A DNA stretch of 64,000 nt from Limnobaculum parvum. GTDB lineage: Bacteria > Pseudomonadota > Gammaproteobacteria > Enterobacterales > Enterobacteriaceae. Below are positions 17,162-25,858 of this stretch, piece after piece. The stretch is taken from positions 588,501-652,500 of the forward strand of contig NZ_CP029185.2 in NCBI RefSeq assembly GCF_003096015.2, given 5' to 3'. The notes beneath the pieces were generated by a model. The model worked only from the letters and a program-made list of their open reading frames with translations, did not search any database and had not been told where the DNA came from. A program made the position numbers and the translations under genes. Position 1 is the first letter of the stretch. Every line of letters starts with the position of its first letter.

Positions 17162-19534
17162 ATGAAAACACTAAAGAACTGGACGTTGCAGCAACAGCTT
17201 TCCGACCGTATCGAACTTAATGTTGATAACCGCCATTGCTTTTGTTTGTATGTGTTGGAGCCGGATCTATTTCGGGTTCTGATCAAACAAAATAACCAAT
17301 TAGCTCTGGATCGTACCTGGACGATTGCACCGGATAACGATACACCTTGGGAAGGGCGCTCCAGATTGAGTTGTGAGGGATTCTCTCAGCCCGGCTATCA
17401 GTTGGAACAGCAGGATGAATGGTTACGTGTGAGTACCGATAAACTGCGGGTTACTATTCATCAACCGCTATGGCTGGAGTGGGAATACAAAACCCAAAAC
17501 GGCGACTGGCAACTGCTAACTGCCGATCGTCCCACCAGCGCTTATTTATTAAATACTCACGGTGATGGCGTGGCTCACTATCAACGTCGTTATGGCAATG
17601 AGCAGTTTTATGGATTGGGAGAGAAGGCCGGTGACCTGAACCGCAACGGTCGTCGGTTTGAAATGCGTAATCTGGACGCGATGGGTTATAACGCGGCCTC
17701 TACCGATCCGCTGTATAAACATATTCCGTTTACTATCACGCGTCGTAACGAAGTTAGTTTTGGTTTGTTTTACGATAACCTGAGCAGCTGTTGGTTGGAC
17801 TTGGGTAACGAGTTGGATAACTACCATCTACCGTATCGTCGCTATCAGGCTGAGGCGGGAGATCTGGATTACTATCTATTTCTTGGCCCAAAAGTATTGG
17901 ATGTCACTAAAAAGTTTGTCCAGTTGACAGGAAAAACCTTCTTTGGACCAAAATGGAGCTTGGGTTATAGCGGCTCAACTATGCACTACACTGATGCGCC
18001 GGATGCTCAGCAACAGCTGCAAAAGTTCATTACGTTATGCAGTGAACACCAAATCCCTTGCGATTCTTTCCAGCTTTCATCCGGCTATACTTCCATCAAT
18101 AACAAGCGCTACGTATTTAACTGGAATTACGACAAAGTACCTCAGCCAAAAATGCTGAGTCAGGCATTTCATCAAGCCGGGCTAAAACTGGCGGCGAATA
18201 TCAAACCTTGTCTGCTACAGGACCATCCAAAATATCAGGAAGTGGCGAAAGCCGGGTTATTTATTCGTGACTCTGAGTCCGGTTCACCGGAACGTTCAGT
18301 TTTTTGGGATGATGAAGGCTCCCATCTTGATTTTACCAATCCACAGACTATTCAATGGTGGCAGGGCAACGTCACTCAGCAATTGCTGGAAATGGGTATC
18401 GACTCAACGTGGAACGACAATAACGAGTATGAGGTGTGGGATGGCGAAGCGGTTTGTCATGGTTTTGGTCGCCCGATTGCGATTAAACATATCCGTCCGG
18501 TAATGCCGCTGTTGATGTGCCGCTCTTCCATGGAGGCTCAGCAGAAATTTGCTCCAGAAAAACGACCTTATTTGATCTCTCGTTCTGGCTGTGCCGGTAT
18601 GCAACGTTATGTGCAGACGTGGAGTGGAGATAACCGCACCAACTGGCAAACCTTACGCTATAACACCCGCATGGGGGTGGGTATGAGTTTGTCCGGGTTA
18701 TATAACGTAGGGCACGATGTCGGGGGATTTTCAGGCGATCGTCCAGATGCTGAACTGTTTGTCCGTTGGGTACAAAATGGCGTGATGCATCCGCGTTTTA
18801 CCATCCACTCATGGAATGACGATCGTACGGTTAATGAACCTTGGATGTATCCGGAAGCTACGCCTGCTATTCGCGACGCGATCAACTTGCGTTATCGCCT
18901 GCTACCGTACTTCTATAACTTGCTGTGGCAAGCTCACCGTGACGATGAGCCGATGCTTCGTCCGACTTTTCTAGATCATGAACATGACAGCAATACTTTC
19001 AGTGAAACCGATGATTTCCTGATTGGTAAAGATCTGCTGGTCGCCAGCGTCGTGGAGCAAGGTCAGCGTGAACGTCCGGTGTATTTACCTGATAATCAGA
19101 ATGGCTGGTATTGCTTCCATTCCGGCCAGTGGTATAAAGGCGGGCAAAAAATTGTGCTGCCAGCACCGCTGGAGCGCCTACCGCTGTTAGTGAAAGCCGG
19201 TGCAGTATTGCCGCTATCAACCCATATTGGTTCTACACAATTGGTTAAGGAAGACGTTCGCGAACTGCATGTTTTCCCTCTGGTAGCCGCAGGAGAAACC
19301 TGTGGAGAAATTTTCGAAGATGATGGTGACAGTTTTGGCTATCGTGACGGTAATGCGCTGTGGCTAAACTGGACATTAACCAGCGATGTAAATCGTATCG
19401 ATTTGAAAATTGAGGCTAAAGGCAGCTATGTTCCCGTGTGGAATACTCTGAAGATGGTATTACCACAGGGAGAAAAGCGTAGTTTATATATTAATGGATT
19501 GGCGGCAAGTCAAATTACATTGTCATTATTATAG
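17162..19534 (+). CDS. Glycoside hydrolase family 31 (alpha-glucosidase-like)
   Basis: Retaining alpha-glycosidase acting on alpha-linked glucosides or related sugars; no signal peptide, so probably cytoplasmic. The start at ATG 17162 (MKTLKNWTLQQQL) is preferred to a TTG at 17138. The catalytic barrel has the nucleophile Asp419 in STWNDNNEYE and acid/base Asp490 in WSGDNRTNW, then GVMHPRFTIHSW. N-terminal GH31 beta-sandwich with QFYGLGEKAGDLNRNGRRF; C-terminal beta domains follow. 790 residues. No sugar transporter is adjacent, so substrate (maltose-type, isomaltose-type or other) cannot be named. Confidence 0.85.
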   Translation: MKTLKNWTLQQQLSDRIELNVDNRHCFCLYVLEPDLFRVLIKQNNQLALDRTWTIAPDNDTPWEGRSRLSCEGFSQPGYQLEQQDEWLRVSTDKLRVTIHQPLWLEWEYKTQNGDWQLLTADRPTSAYLLNTHGDGVAHYQRRYGNEQFYGLGEKAGDLNRNGRRFEMRNLDAMGYNAASTDPLYKHIPFTITRRNEVSFGLFYDNLSSCWLDLGNELDNYHLPYRRYQAEAGDLDYYLFLGPKVLDVTKKFVQLTGKTFFGPKWSLGYSGSTMHYTDAPDAQQQLQKFITLCSEHQIPCDSFQLSSGYTSINNKRYVFNWNYDKVPQPKMLSQAFHQAGLKLAANIKPCLLQDHPKYQEVAKAGLFIRDSESGSPERSVFWDDEGSHLDFTNPQTIQWWQGNVTQQLLEMGIDSTWNDNNEYEVWDGEAVCHGFGRPIAIKHIRPVMPLLMCRSSMEAQQKFAPEKRPYLISRSGCAGMQRYVQTWSGDNRTNWQTLRYNTRMGVGMSLSGLYNVGHDVGGFSGDRPDAELFVRWVQNGVMHPRFTIHSWNDDRTVNEPWMYPEATPAIRDAINLRYRLLPYFYNLLWQAHRDDEPMLRPTFLDHEHDSNTFSETDDFLIGKDLLVASVVEQGQRERPVYLPDNQNGWYCFHSGQWYKGGQKIVLPAPLERLPLLVKAGAVLPLSTHIGSTQLVKEDVRELHVFPLVAAGETCGEIFEDDGDSFGYRDGNALWLNWTLTSDVNRIDLKIEAKGSYVPVWNTLKMVLPQGEKRSLYINGLAASQITLSLL

Positions 19535-19543
19535 TGATATAGG

Positions 19544-19579
19544 GCAATACCAGTCATTTAATCAATTGATTGGTATTGC
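19544..19579 (+). terminator. Hairpin after the GH31 gene
   Basis: GCAATACCA (19544-19552) and TGGTATTGC (19571-19579) pair around an 18-base loop, followed by TTTATG. A weak terminator immediately after the stop codon. The 235 bases beyond it, up to the SRPBCC gene, are AT-rich and hold no other feature I can support. Confidence 0.5.
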
Positions 19580-19814
19580 TTTATGCGTATCTGAGCATTT
19601 TCTTTTGTTGTGTCAGTCTATTTTGATACAAAGATATTGATTTCATAATGATATTATTTTCAATAATATCATTAGCTAGTTAAGAATAATGACGCTGTCT
19701 CGATGGTATCAACGTTCTGACAGTATCAATGTGGATACAGTATCGGTTGAGCATACATTCTGTGTTCAACAATACATTTCTGAAACTAGCGAAAGAATGA
19801 AAGGAAGTGCTTTA

Positions 19815-20267
19815 ATGAAAAGTGACAATAAAATTGTTATTAAAGGAAGCGTTGAAAAAGTTTTCGACTTGATAACACAAGTGAGATTCTGGCCTGAATG
19901 GCACTTGGCTACACGTGCAGTATCAGGTGTAACCGAGCGTCCCTTTCGTCCTGGTGATGTTTTTTACGAATTTGTTCGTACCAACAATGGCCCTCGTGAG
20001 ATAGAGTGGCATGTCGCCGAGTACGATCGTCCACGCAGTGCCAGCATACAGCTCAAAGATTCTTCACTGAAAATTACTTATACATTCGAACAGACAGCAG
20101 AAGGTACCGTATTCGGCCGTACTCTGACTAAAGATAAAGAGGTCGGTATTGAATTAGGAAAAGACAACGCGGAAGCCTTGCGAATTGAAACACAATCTGT
20201 CGAGAATTTGGTTCGTTTGGTTGAGCGAATCATTGAATGTGAAAATGTTGGGCCAAGCTACCCTTGA
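19815..20267 (+). CDS. SRPBCC (START/Bet v1-like) family protein
   Basis: Small cytoplasmic ligand-binding-fold protein of the polyketide cyclase/SRPBCC superfamily. I start at ATG 19815 (MKSDNKIVIKGSVEKVFDLI) because AAGGAAG lies eight bases upstream; this gives 150 residues. Family features: IKGSVEKVFDLITQVRFWPEWH at the N-terminus (the typical first strand and helices) and a long C-terminal helix from about residue 110 to 145. No catalytic residues or partner genes suggest a role. Confidence 0.7.
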   Translation: MKSDNKIVIKGSVEKVFDLITQVRFWPEWHLATRAVSGVTERPFRPGDVFYEFVRTNNGPREIEWHVAEYDRPRSASIQLKDSSLKITYTFEQTAEGTVFGRTLTKDKEVGIELGKDNAEALRIETQSVENLVRLVERIIECENVGPSYP

Positions 20268-20283
20268 TTTTTCAGATTGTTAA

Positions 20284-20318
20284 AAAGCGCCCATCTTTAA
20301 TATAAGTATGGGCGCTTT
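20284..20318 (-). terminator. Convergent terminator between the SRPBCC gene and uxuA
   Basis: AAAGCGCCCAT (20284-20294) pairs with ATGGGCGCTTT (20308-20318) around a 13-base loop. On the minus strand the stem is followed by a T-run, so it should end the uxuA transcript; it can serve both directions. Confidence 0.85.
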
Positions 20319-20374
20319 GTTAATTAACCCGATAGTTTAGCCTTTCGGCGTTATGCTCAATAGTTAATTGAAAA

Positions 20375-21565
20375 TCACTTCAGATCGCTAAAAAAGGTGC
20401 GTTTCAGCGCTAATTCAACACCACGGATTTCTGCCAAACCTTTCAAACGACCAATCGCAGAATAACCCGGATTGGTTTTCTTCTTTAGGTCATCCAACAT
20501 CTGGTGGCCATGATCAGGGCGCATTGGAATCTTACGCATATCTCCTGCTTTCTGGCGGCGAGACTCTTCTCCCAGAATCGCTTTCACCACCGAATACATA
20601 TCCACATCGCCATCTAAATGGGCCCCTTCATGGAAGGTTTTTGGGTTTCCTTCACGACAGGTTGAACGCAGATGGGTGAAGTGAATACGGTCGCCAAAGG
20701 TTTCGATCATTCTGACTAAATCGTTATCAGCCCGTACACCGTAGGAACCGGTACACATGGTGAAACCATTATGAATGCTGTCGACGGTCTCTTTTAGCCA
20801 CTGCATATCTTCGATAGTGGAAACAATACGCGGCAGGCCCAGAATCGGACGCGGCGGATCGTCAGGATGTACCGCCAGACGTAAACCGCAGGCTTCAGCT
20901 ACCGGAACAATCTGCTTCAGGAAATACGCCATGTGCTCACGCAGTTTGGCCTTATCAATACCATCATAAGTAGAGAGGTGCTTACGGAACTGCTCTAGAG
21001 TATAACCCTCTTCAGCACCCGGCAGGCCAGCAATAATATTGCGTACCAGCTTATCAATGTCAGCCTGACTCATGGCGTCATAATAAGTCTTAGCTTGGGC
21101 AACTTCCTCTGCGGTGTAGTCAGCTTCTGCGCCAGGGCGTTTTAACATATGCAGTTCAAAGGCAGCAAAAGCAATTTGGTCGAAACGCAGGGCTTTGGAA
21201 CCATCGGGTAACACATATTCCAGATCGGTACGAGTCCAGTCTAATACCGGCATAAAGTTGTAGCACACGGTATCAATGCCGCAGGCGGCCAGATTACGGA
21301 TCGATTGCTGATAATTAGCGATATGCTGCTTATAGTTACCGGTCTGAGTTTTGATTTCTTCATGGACAGGAATACTTTCTACCACTGACCAGACTAGTCC
21401 TTTCTCTTCAATCACTTTTTTGCGTTTTTCGATCTCTTCGACACTCCAGACGTCACCGTTTGGAATATGATGCAATGCCGTGACAATACCGGTAGCACCA
21501 GCTTGGCGAATATCATCTAAAGAGACTAGGTCATTAGGACCATACCAACGCCATGTTTGTTCCAT
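20375..21565 (-). CDS. uxuA: Mannonate dehydratase
   Basis: Converts D-mannonate to 2-keto-3-deoxy-D-gluconate (KDG), third step of glucuronate breakdown. 396 residues, family length 394. Begins MEQTWRWYGPNDLVSLDDIRQAGATGIVTALHHIP, the UxuA N-terminus. Metal-site segments CGLRLAVHPDDPP, GFTMCTGSYGVR, HFTHLRSTCREG and MRPDHGHQMLDDL are all present. Together with uxuB and uxaC nearby it completes glucuronate to KDG; kdgK and eda are not in the window. Confidence 0.97.
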   Translation of the reverse strand: MEQTWRWYGPNDLVSLDDIRQAGATGIVTALHHIPNGDVWSVEEIEKRKKVIEEKGLVWSVVESIPVHEEIKTQTGNYKQHIANYQQSIRNLAACGIDTVCYNFMPVLDWTRTDLEYVLPDGSKALRFDQIAFAAFELHMLKRPGAEADYTAEEVAQAKTYYDAMSQADIDKLVRNIIAGLPGAEEGYTLEQFRKHLSTYDGIDKAKLREHMAYFLKQIVPVAEACGLRLAVHPDDPPRPILGLPRIVSTIEDMQWLKETVDSIHNGFTMCTGSYGVRADNDLVRMIETFGDRIHFTHLRSTCREGNPKTFHEGAHLDGDVDMYSVVKAILGEESRRQKAGDMRKIPMRPDHGHQMLDDLKKKTNPGYSAIGRLKGLAEIRGVELALKRTFFSDLK

Positions 21566-21731
21566 ATATAAATACCTTAAATCAAGGGTGTTAAAGACAG
21601 CCGCAACCCCGCCATAAATAGCGTATAAACATAAAATTATATTTATCGACTAAACAGCGTTGCGCTATATGTCGCTTATCTGACCATGACAGGGGAAACT
21701 ACCATGGCGGTTATCGTTTTTTCTCGCGATA

Positions 21732-22484
21732 TCAGGAATCCTGATTTTCAACGGGAACTGATTCAAAAAGATAACCATCAAAAGAGGGGTCATCTGAATC
21801 AGAAAGTTCCATCAACTTTTGTTTCACATTCTCTAAGTGCTGCCACATTGCCTGGCGGGCACCCTGAGGATCTCTGCGTTGTAATGCCTGTAAGATCTTG
21901 TTGTGATCGTTCAGCCAAGCTCGTCGGTAGTCTTGATTAGAGATATGGGTATGTAGCTTTTGCCACATGGCGCTATCTCGGCGGCGACGCCACAGGTCTT
22001 GCACCATATCTTCTAACAGCGAGTTTTGGGTAGCTTTAGCGATCAGCGTATGGAACAGCTCATCACTGTCATAATTGGTTTGCCCGCTTTCCAGTGCGGA
22101 ACGCTCCTGTTCGAGAGCTTGGCGGAGTTCGGCAATATCTGATTTAACCAATTGCGTGGCCGCAAAGGCGGCAATATTGCTTTCTAGCAATTGTCGCGCC
22201 TGTAGCATTTCAAAAGGACCGATATCATCACTGTTCTGTTGCGGAGCTTGTTTAACACTGTCAGGTAGGTTTATTACGTAAACCCCAGAGCCTTTACGCA
22301 CATCAATCAGATTCTCTAATTCCAGCATGATTAATGCTTCACGTATTACTGCTCGACTAACGCTGAACTGGGCAGCAATATCCCTTTCTGGCGGTAGGCG
22401 TGAACCTACGGGAAAATTACCTGAGCTCAACATGGCTTTTAGCGCTTTACCAATTTCTTGATAGGAGCGTTTAGCACCTGACAT
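21732..22484 (-). CDS. uxuR: GntR/FadR-family regulator of hexuronate genes (UxuR/ExuR-like)
   Basis: Transcriptional repressor with an N-terminal winged helix (residues 6-75, GSRLPPERDIAAQFSVSRAVIREALIMLE) and a C-terminal FCD ligand-binding domain (about 95-225). Closest by eye to E. coli UxuR and ExuR: shared GPFEMLQARQLLESNIAAFAA and LAMWQHLENVKQ-like segments, here QAMWQHLENVKQKLMELS. It lies between uxuA and dctP on the same strand. Three copies of a TGGTTGACCA element nearby are likely its operators. Whether it is orthologous to UxuR or ExuR cannot be settled by reading. Confidence 0.85.
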   Translation of the reverse strand: MSGAKRSYQEIGKALKAMLSSGNFPVGSRLPPERDIAAQFSVSRAVIREALIMLELENLIDVRKGSGVYVINLPDSVKQAPQQNSDDIGPFEMLQARQLLESNIAAFAATQLVKSDIAELRQALEQERSALESGQTNYDSDELFHTLIAKATQNSLLEDMVQDLWRRRRDSAMWQKLHTHISNQDYRRAWLNDHNKILQALQRRDPQGARQAMWQHLENVKQKLMELSDSDDPSFDGYLFESVPVENQDS

Positions 22485-22557
22485 GTTATTTCCTTAGCGT
22501 TAGATGGTCTTGATTAGTATCAAGCTAATTGTAGCAATATACAACACAAGATCAATT

Positions 22558-22574
22558 AACTGGTTGACCAATTA
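22558..22574. promoter_or_regulatory. UxuR/ExuR-type operator upstream of the regulator gene
   Basis: AACTGGTTGACCAATTA, centred about 82 bases upstream of the uxuR-like start codon, so probably autoregulatory. It shares the 12-base core TGGTTGACCAAT with the two other copies at 23672 and 23900 and fits the TGGTNNACCA pattern of FadR-type GntR regulators of hexuronate genes. Confidence 0.65.
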
Positions 22575-22588
22575 TACGATTCATTCCA

Positions 22589-23563
22589 TTAAAGTTTTTT
22601 CATAGAATCAACCAGTTGATAAACTTCAGGATTACTCTTCTGTAAGTTGTCATACATTGGTTGAACAGCCTGCTGGAAGCTGGCTTTTTCCGGGTAGCTA
22701 AACTGAACGCCCATATTTTCGGCTTTTACTTTTTCTTCCGCGTTAGACTGAGCCCATAACTCTTTCATATACATCATGGATTCGTCAGCCGCTTGTTGTA
22801 AGGCCTTTTGATCTTTTTCAGATAGCCCATCCCAAACTTTGGCTGAAATGACCAAAACATCAGGAATAGAGGTGTGTTCATCTACGCTGTAGAACTTAGT
22901 CACTTCACCATGACGGTTCAACGTCAGTGCCGTCAGATTGTTTTCAGCGGCGTCAACGACACCTTGTTGCAATGCGGTATATAACTCACCATACGCCAGT
23001 GGTGTAGGGTTGCCCCCTAGTAGTTTAATCATTTCAACCGCACTTGGGCTAGGTTGAACACGCACTTTTAATCCTTTCAGATCCGCGGGTGAATTGATGG
23101 GTTTTTTAGCATAGAAGCTACGAGAGCCAGCATCATAGTAAGTCAAACCAATAAAGCCATTCGGTCGGGAAGATTGCAAAATTGACTTGCCTGATTCACT
23201 TAACATGGCGCGGTAGTAGTGTTCACGATCGGTGAACAGGTAAGGCATGTTAAATGCGCCATAGTTTTTGGAGAAAGCTTCCAGTTCGGCGGCATTGGAT
23301 TTTGCCATTGCCAGCGCACCGTTTTGTACCAGCTCTAGTGATTCTCTTTGGTCGCCCAATTGAGCATCCGGATAAATGCGGATAACCAGATTTCCATCGG
23401 ACAGCTCTTTCGCTCGACTGGCCATTTTTTCCATGGCTTTTTGTACGGGATGGTTGCGGTTGTGGTTATGGCTAAGTTTCATGGTAACCGCAGAGTAAAC
23501 CGGTGCTGCCACCAGCATGATGGAACCAATAATCAGAGGCAATAAGCCCTTCTTTAATGACAT
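22589..23563 (-). CDS. TRAP transporter substrate-binding protein (DctP family), hexuronate type
   Basis: Periplasmic binding protein that delivers a carboxylate sugar acid to the DctQM permease. Start at ATG 23563 (MSLKKGLLPLIIGSIMLVAAPVYSA) with an AAGGAG site; the first 25 residues are a Sec signal peptide. Family core includes GQLGDQRESLELVQNGALAM-type segment and the ligand-contact stretch LKGLKVRVQPSPSAVEMI with its conserved Arg, then PLAYGELYTALQQGVVDAAEN. It sits on the strand opposite the permease genes. Context makes glucuronate or fructuronate the likely ligand; this is inference. Confidence 0.88.
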   Translation of the reverse strand: MSLKKGLLPLIIGSIMLVAAPVYSAVTMKLSHNHNRNHPVQKAMEKMASRAKELSDGNLVIRIYPDAQLGDQRESLELVQNGALAMAKSNAAELEAFSKNYGAFNMPYLFTDREHYYRAMLSESGKSILQSSRPNGFIGLTYYDAGSRSFYAKKPINSPADLKGLKVRVQPSPSAVEMIKLLGGNPTPLAYGELYTALQQGVVDAAENNLTALTLNRHGEVTKFYSVDEHTSIPDVLVISAKVWDGLSEKDQKALQQAADESMMYMKELWAQSNAEEKVKAENMGVQFSYPEKASFQQAVQPMYDNLQKSNPEVYQLVDSMKKL

Positions 23564-23671
23564 ATAACTCTCCTTCTGTCGTTGTTGTATTTTTAGAGTG
23601 AATGTAAGGGTACGCTCAGCAGGCTGACCACTTTGAGGCAAAAAGTCAAAATAAAAAGCAATAATAATGTT

Positions 23672-23688
23672 AATTGGTTGACCAATAT
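23672..23688. promoter_or_regulatory. UxuR/ExuR-type operator in the dctP/dctQ divergent region
   Basis: AATTGGTTGACCAATAT lies about 110 bases upstream of dctP and about 200 upstream of dctQ. Its core ATTGGT-TG-ACCAAT is a perfect 6+6 inverted repeat. It is the best-centred of the three copies to control both divergent transporter transcripts. The rest of the 320-base gap is AT-rich and has no gene. Confidence 0.7.
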
Positions 23689-23883
23689 CTCAAAAATGCA
23701 ATAAGGTCGTTTGAATTTATTGATCGAGAAACAGAAAGAATGTCTTATAGCACAGACTAATTTTGTGTGGAATTTAGATTAAATAACATCAATTATATTT
23801 AAATCATGTGGTTGTGGCTAAATAAATAGAAGAAATTTGTTAGTCCTGCTAAATCAGCAATAGCCAGTCGGGAGTTAAACTTG

Positions 23884-24378
23884 ATGAATACACTTAAGAA
23901 AATGGTTGACCAATTTCTTGCGTGGGCGGTAATTTTTATTTCCAGTGTTCTTGTTCTTTGCGTTTTGTGGCAGGTTTTTTCACGTTACTGCCTAGGAACG
24001 CCAAGCGTAGCAACGGATGAAATAGCTCGATTTATGTTTATGTGGGTAGGGTTGGTAGGGGCAGCCTATGCGGTAAGCCTGAAGCGCCATTTGGCGATAG
24101 ATCTGCTGACGCAAAAATTAACCGGTACACGCAAGCTGGTTTCCGAAGTTGTCATCATTTTAATGACGCTACTGTTTGCCGGGCTGGTTATGGTTTACGG
24201 TGGCCTTGGATTAGTTCAGAAGACCCTGAGTACTCAGCAGCTCTCTCCGGCTTTAGGTATTCCTATGGGATATGTCTATTTCGCCATTCCTTTCAGTGGA
24301 TTCGCCATTATTTTTTATTCGTTGGTTGATTTACTGAACAAGTTTACGCCGAATTCCTCTGTACATACGGCAGGGTAA
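23884..24378 (+). CDS. TRAP transporter small permease (DctQ family)
   Basis: Four-helix inner-membrane subunit of a TRAP transporter that pairs with DctM. 164 residues from ATG 23884 (a TTG codon precedes it in frame; GGGAG ribosome site at 23872). The family signature RFMFMWVGLVGAAYAVSLKRHLAIDLL (about residues 48-75) is clear. Codons 6-12 contain a copy of the operator-like element TGGTTGACCA. Followed by dctM after 79 bases. Confidence 0.9.
   Translation: MNTLKKMVDQFLAWAVIFISSVLVLCVLWQVFSRYCLGTPSVATDEIARFMFMWVGLVGAAYAVSLKRHLAIDLLTQKLTGTRKLVSEVVIILMTLLFAGLVMVYGGLGLVQKTLSTQQLSPALGIPMGYVYFAIPFSGFAIIFYSLVDLLNKFTPNSSVHTAG
23900..23916. promoter_or_regulatory. Operator-like element inside the start of dctQ
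   Basis: AAATGGTTGACCAATTT spans codons 6-11 of dctQ (Lys-Met-Val-Asp-Gln). It shares 12 consecutive bases with the intergenic copies. Binding here could block transcription through the permease genes. A chance match is possible because the site is coding sequence. Confidence 0.45.
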
Positions 24379-24457
24379 CTGTGCTTTACCGATAGTAGCC
24401 TGAGGCAGGATAGCTCACGGGTCTAATAACTAAATACTGATAAAAGGTAACTTAATC

Positions 24458-25762
24458 ATGGAATGGGATATTATTTTAACGCTGTTTGGCGTTTTCGCTT
24501 TCCTACTAATCATTGGTGTACCGATCTCTTTTTCTATTGGTCTGGCTTCTTTGGCGACCATTATGCTGTCGTTGCCCTTCGATCCGGCGATTGCCGTTAT
24601 TGCTCAAAAGATGGCTACCGGATTGGATAGTTTTGCGCTGCTAGCCATTCCATTTTTTATTTTGGCGGGGAATATCATGAACCGGGGGGGAATAGCGCTG
24701 CGGCTGATTAACTTTGCTAAAGTGCTGGGAGGGCGGCTCCCCGGCCCGTTGGCTCATTGTAACGTATTAGCCAATATGATGTTTGGTGCACTGTCCGGCT
24801 CTGCGGTAGCATCGGCAGCGGCGGTCGGGGGTGTTATGTCACCTATGCAGAAAAAAGAGGGGTACGATCCGGCGTTTTCGGCGGCGGTGAATATAACTTC
24901 TTGTCCTACCGGTTTACTGATCCCGCCTTCTAATACGCTGATTGTTTATTCTCTGATTTCGGGTGGTACATCTATCTCGGCCCTATTTTTAGCCGGTTAT
25001 TTGCCCGGTATTTTGATGGGTGTCGGTTTGATGGTTGTGGCGGGAATTATCGCCAAGCGTAAAGGATATGGCCGCCCGGAAAAGGCTACCTGCTCAGAAG
25101 CCTTCTATCGAATGTTGGATGCATTACCTTCTCTGGCCCTGATCGTGGTGATTATGGGGGGAATTATTGCCGGTATTTTTACCGCAACTGAAGCCTCCGC
25201 GGTGGCCGTGGTGTATACCATTGGATTATCAATGATCTACGGTGAAATGAAGCTGACGGATCTACCGAAGGTTATTCTGGATTCAGCGATAACTACTTCT
25301 ATCGTATTGCTGCTCATCGGGACTTCGATGGGGATGTCATGGGCGATGGCAAATGCCGATATCCCTTATATGATCAGCGATGGTTTGAATGCAGTATCAG
25401 AAAATCCAATTGTTATTTTACTGATGATTAACGTCATATTGCTCATTATCGGCGTGTTTATGGATATGACGCCAGCTCTACTGATTTTTACGCCAATCTT
25501 CCTGCCGTTGGCCAACCAGATGGGTATTGATCCCGTGCATTTTGGCATCATTATGACCTTTAATTTGTGTATTGGTATCTGTACCCCGCCGGTGGGTAGT
25601 GCGCTGTTTGTTGGCTGTAGCGTAGGTGATGTACCGATTGATAAGGTACTGAAACCGTTACTGCCATTTTTTGTCATGTTGTTATTTACGCTGATGATGG
25701 TGACCTATATTCCAGAGATCAGCCTGTATTTACCAAGAACTATTCTAGGATATGGCGGTTAA
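24458..25762 (+). CDS. TRAP transporter large permease (DctM family)
   Basis: Twelve-or-so-helix inner-membrane permease that couples sodium entry to sugar-acid uptake. 434 residues, normal length. Family motifs: FFILAGNIMNRGGIALRL, GALSGSAVASAAAVGG near residue 110, SCPTGLLIPPSNTLIVYSL and MTFNLCIGICTPPVGSALFV near the end. Forms a unit with dctQ upstream; uxuB follows after 96 bases. Confidence 0.92.
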   Translation: MEWDIILTLFGVFAFLLIIGVPISFSIGLASLATIMLSLPFDPAIAVIAQKMATGLDSFALLAIPFFILAGNIMNRGGIALRLINFAKVLGGRLPGPLAHCNVLANMMFGALSGSAVASAAAVGGVMSPMQKKEGYDPAFSAAVNITSCPTGLLIPPSNTLIVYSLISGGTSISALFLAGYLPGILMGVGLMVVAGIIAKRKGYGRPEKATCSEAFYRMLDALPSLALIVVIMGGIIAGIFTATEASAVAVVYTIGLSMIYGEMKLTDLPKVILDSAITTSIVLLLIGTSMGMSWAMANADIPYMISDGLNAVSENPIVILLMINVILLIIGVFMDMTPALLIFTPIFLPLANQMGIDPVHFGIIMTFNLCIGICTPPVGSALFVGCSVGDVPIDKVLKPLLPFFVMLLFTLMMVTYIPEISLYLPRTILGYGG

Positions 25763-25795
25763 TTATCGGCATTTAACCTGAAATAAATAGTACAA

Positions 25796-25823
25796 GGCGG
25801 TTTCCGGTAACAGGTTGACCGCC
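25796..25823 (+). terminator. Weak hairpin between dctM and uxuB
   Basis: GGCGGT (25796-25801) and ACCGCC (25818-25823) form a six-base GC stem followed by GTTTCT. It could attenuate transcription from the transporter genes into uxuB-uxaC. It contains GGTTGACC, part of the operator-like element, but the rest of that element is not conserved. Confidence 0.4.
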
Positions 25824-25858
25824 GTTTCTACGTCATTCGATAAATTATGAGATGTAAC

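Noticed and set aside
21686..21940. Plus-strand frame starting near the end of the uxuR-like gene
   Set aside because: Shadow of uxuR; only its first few codons are intergenic and nothing is recognised.
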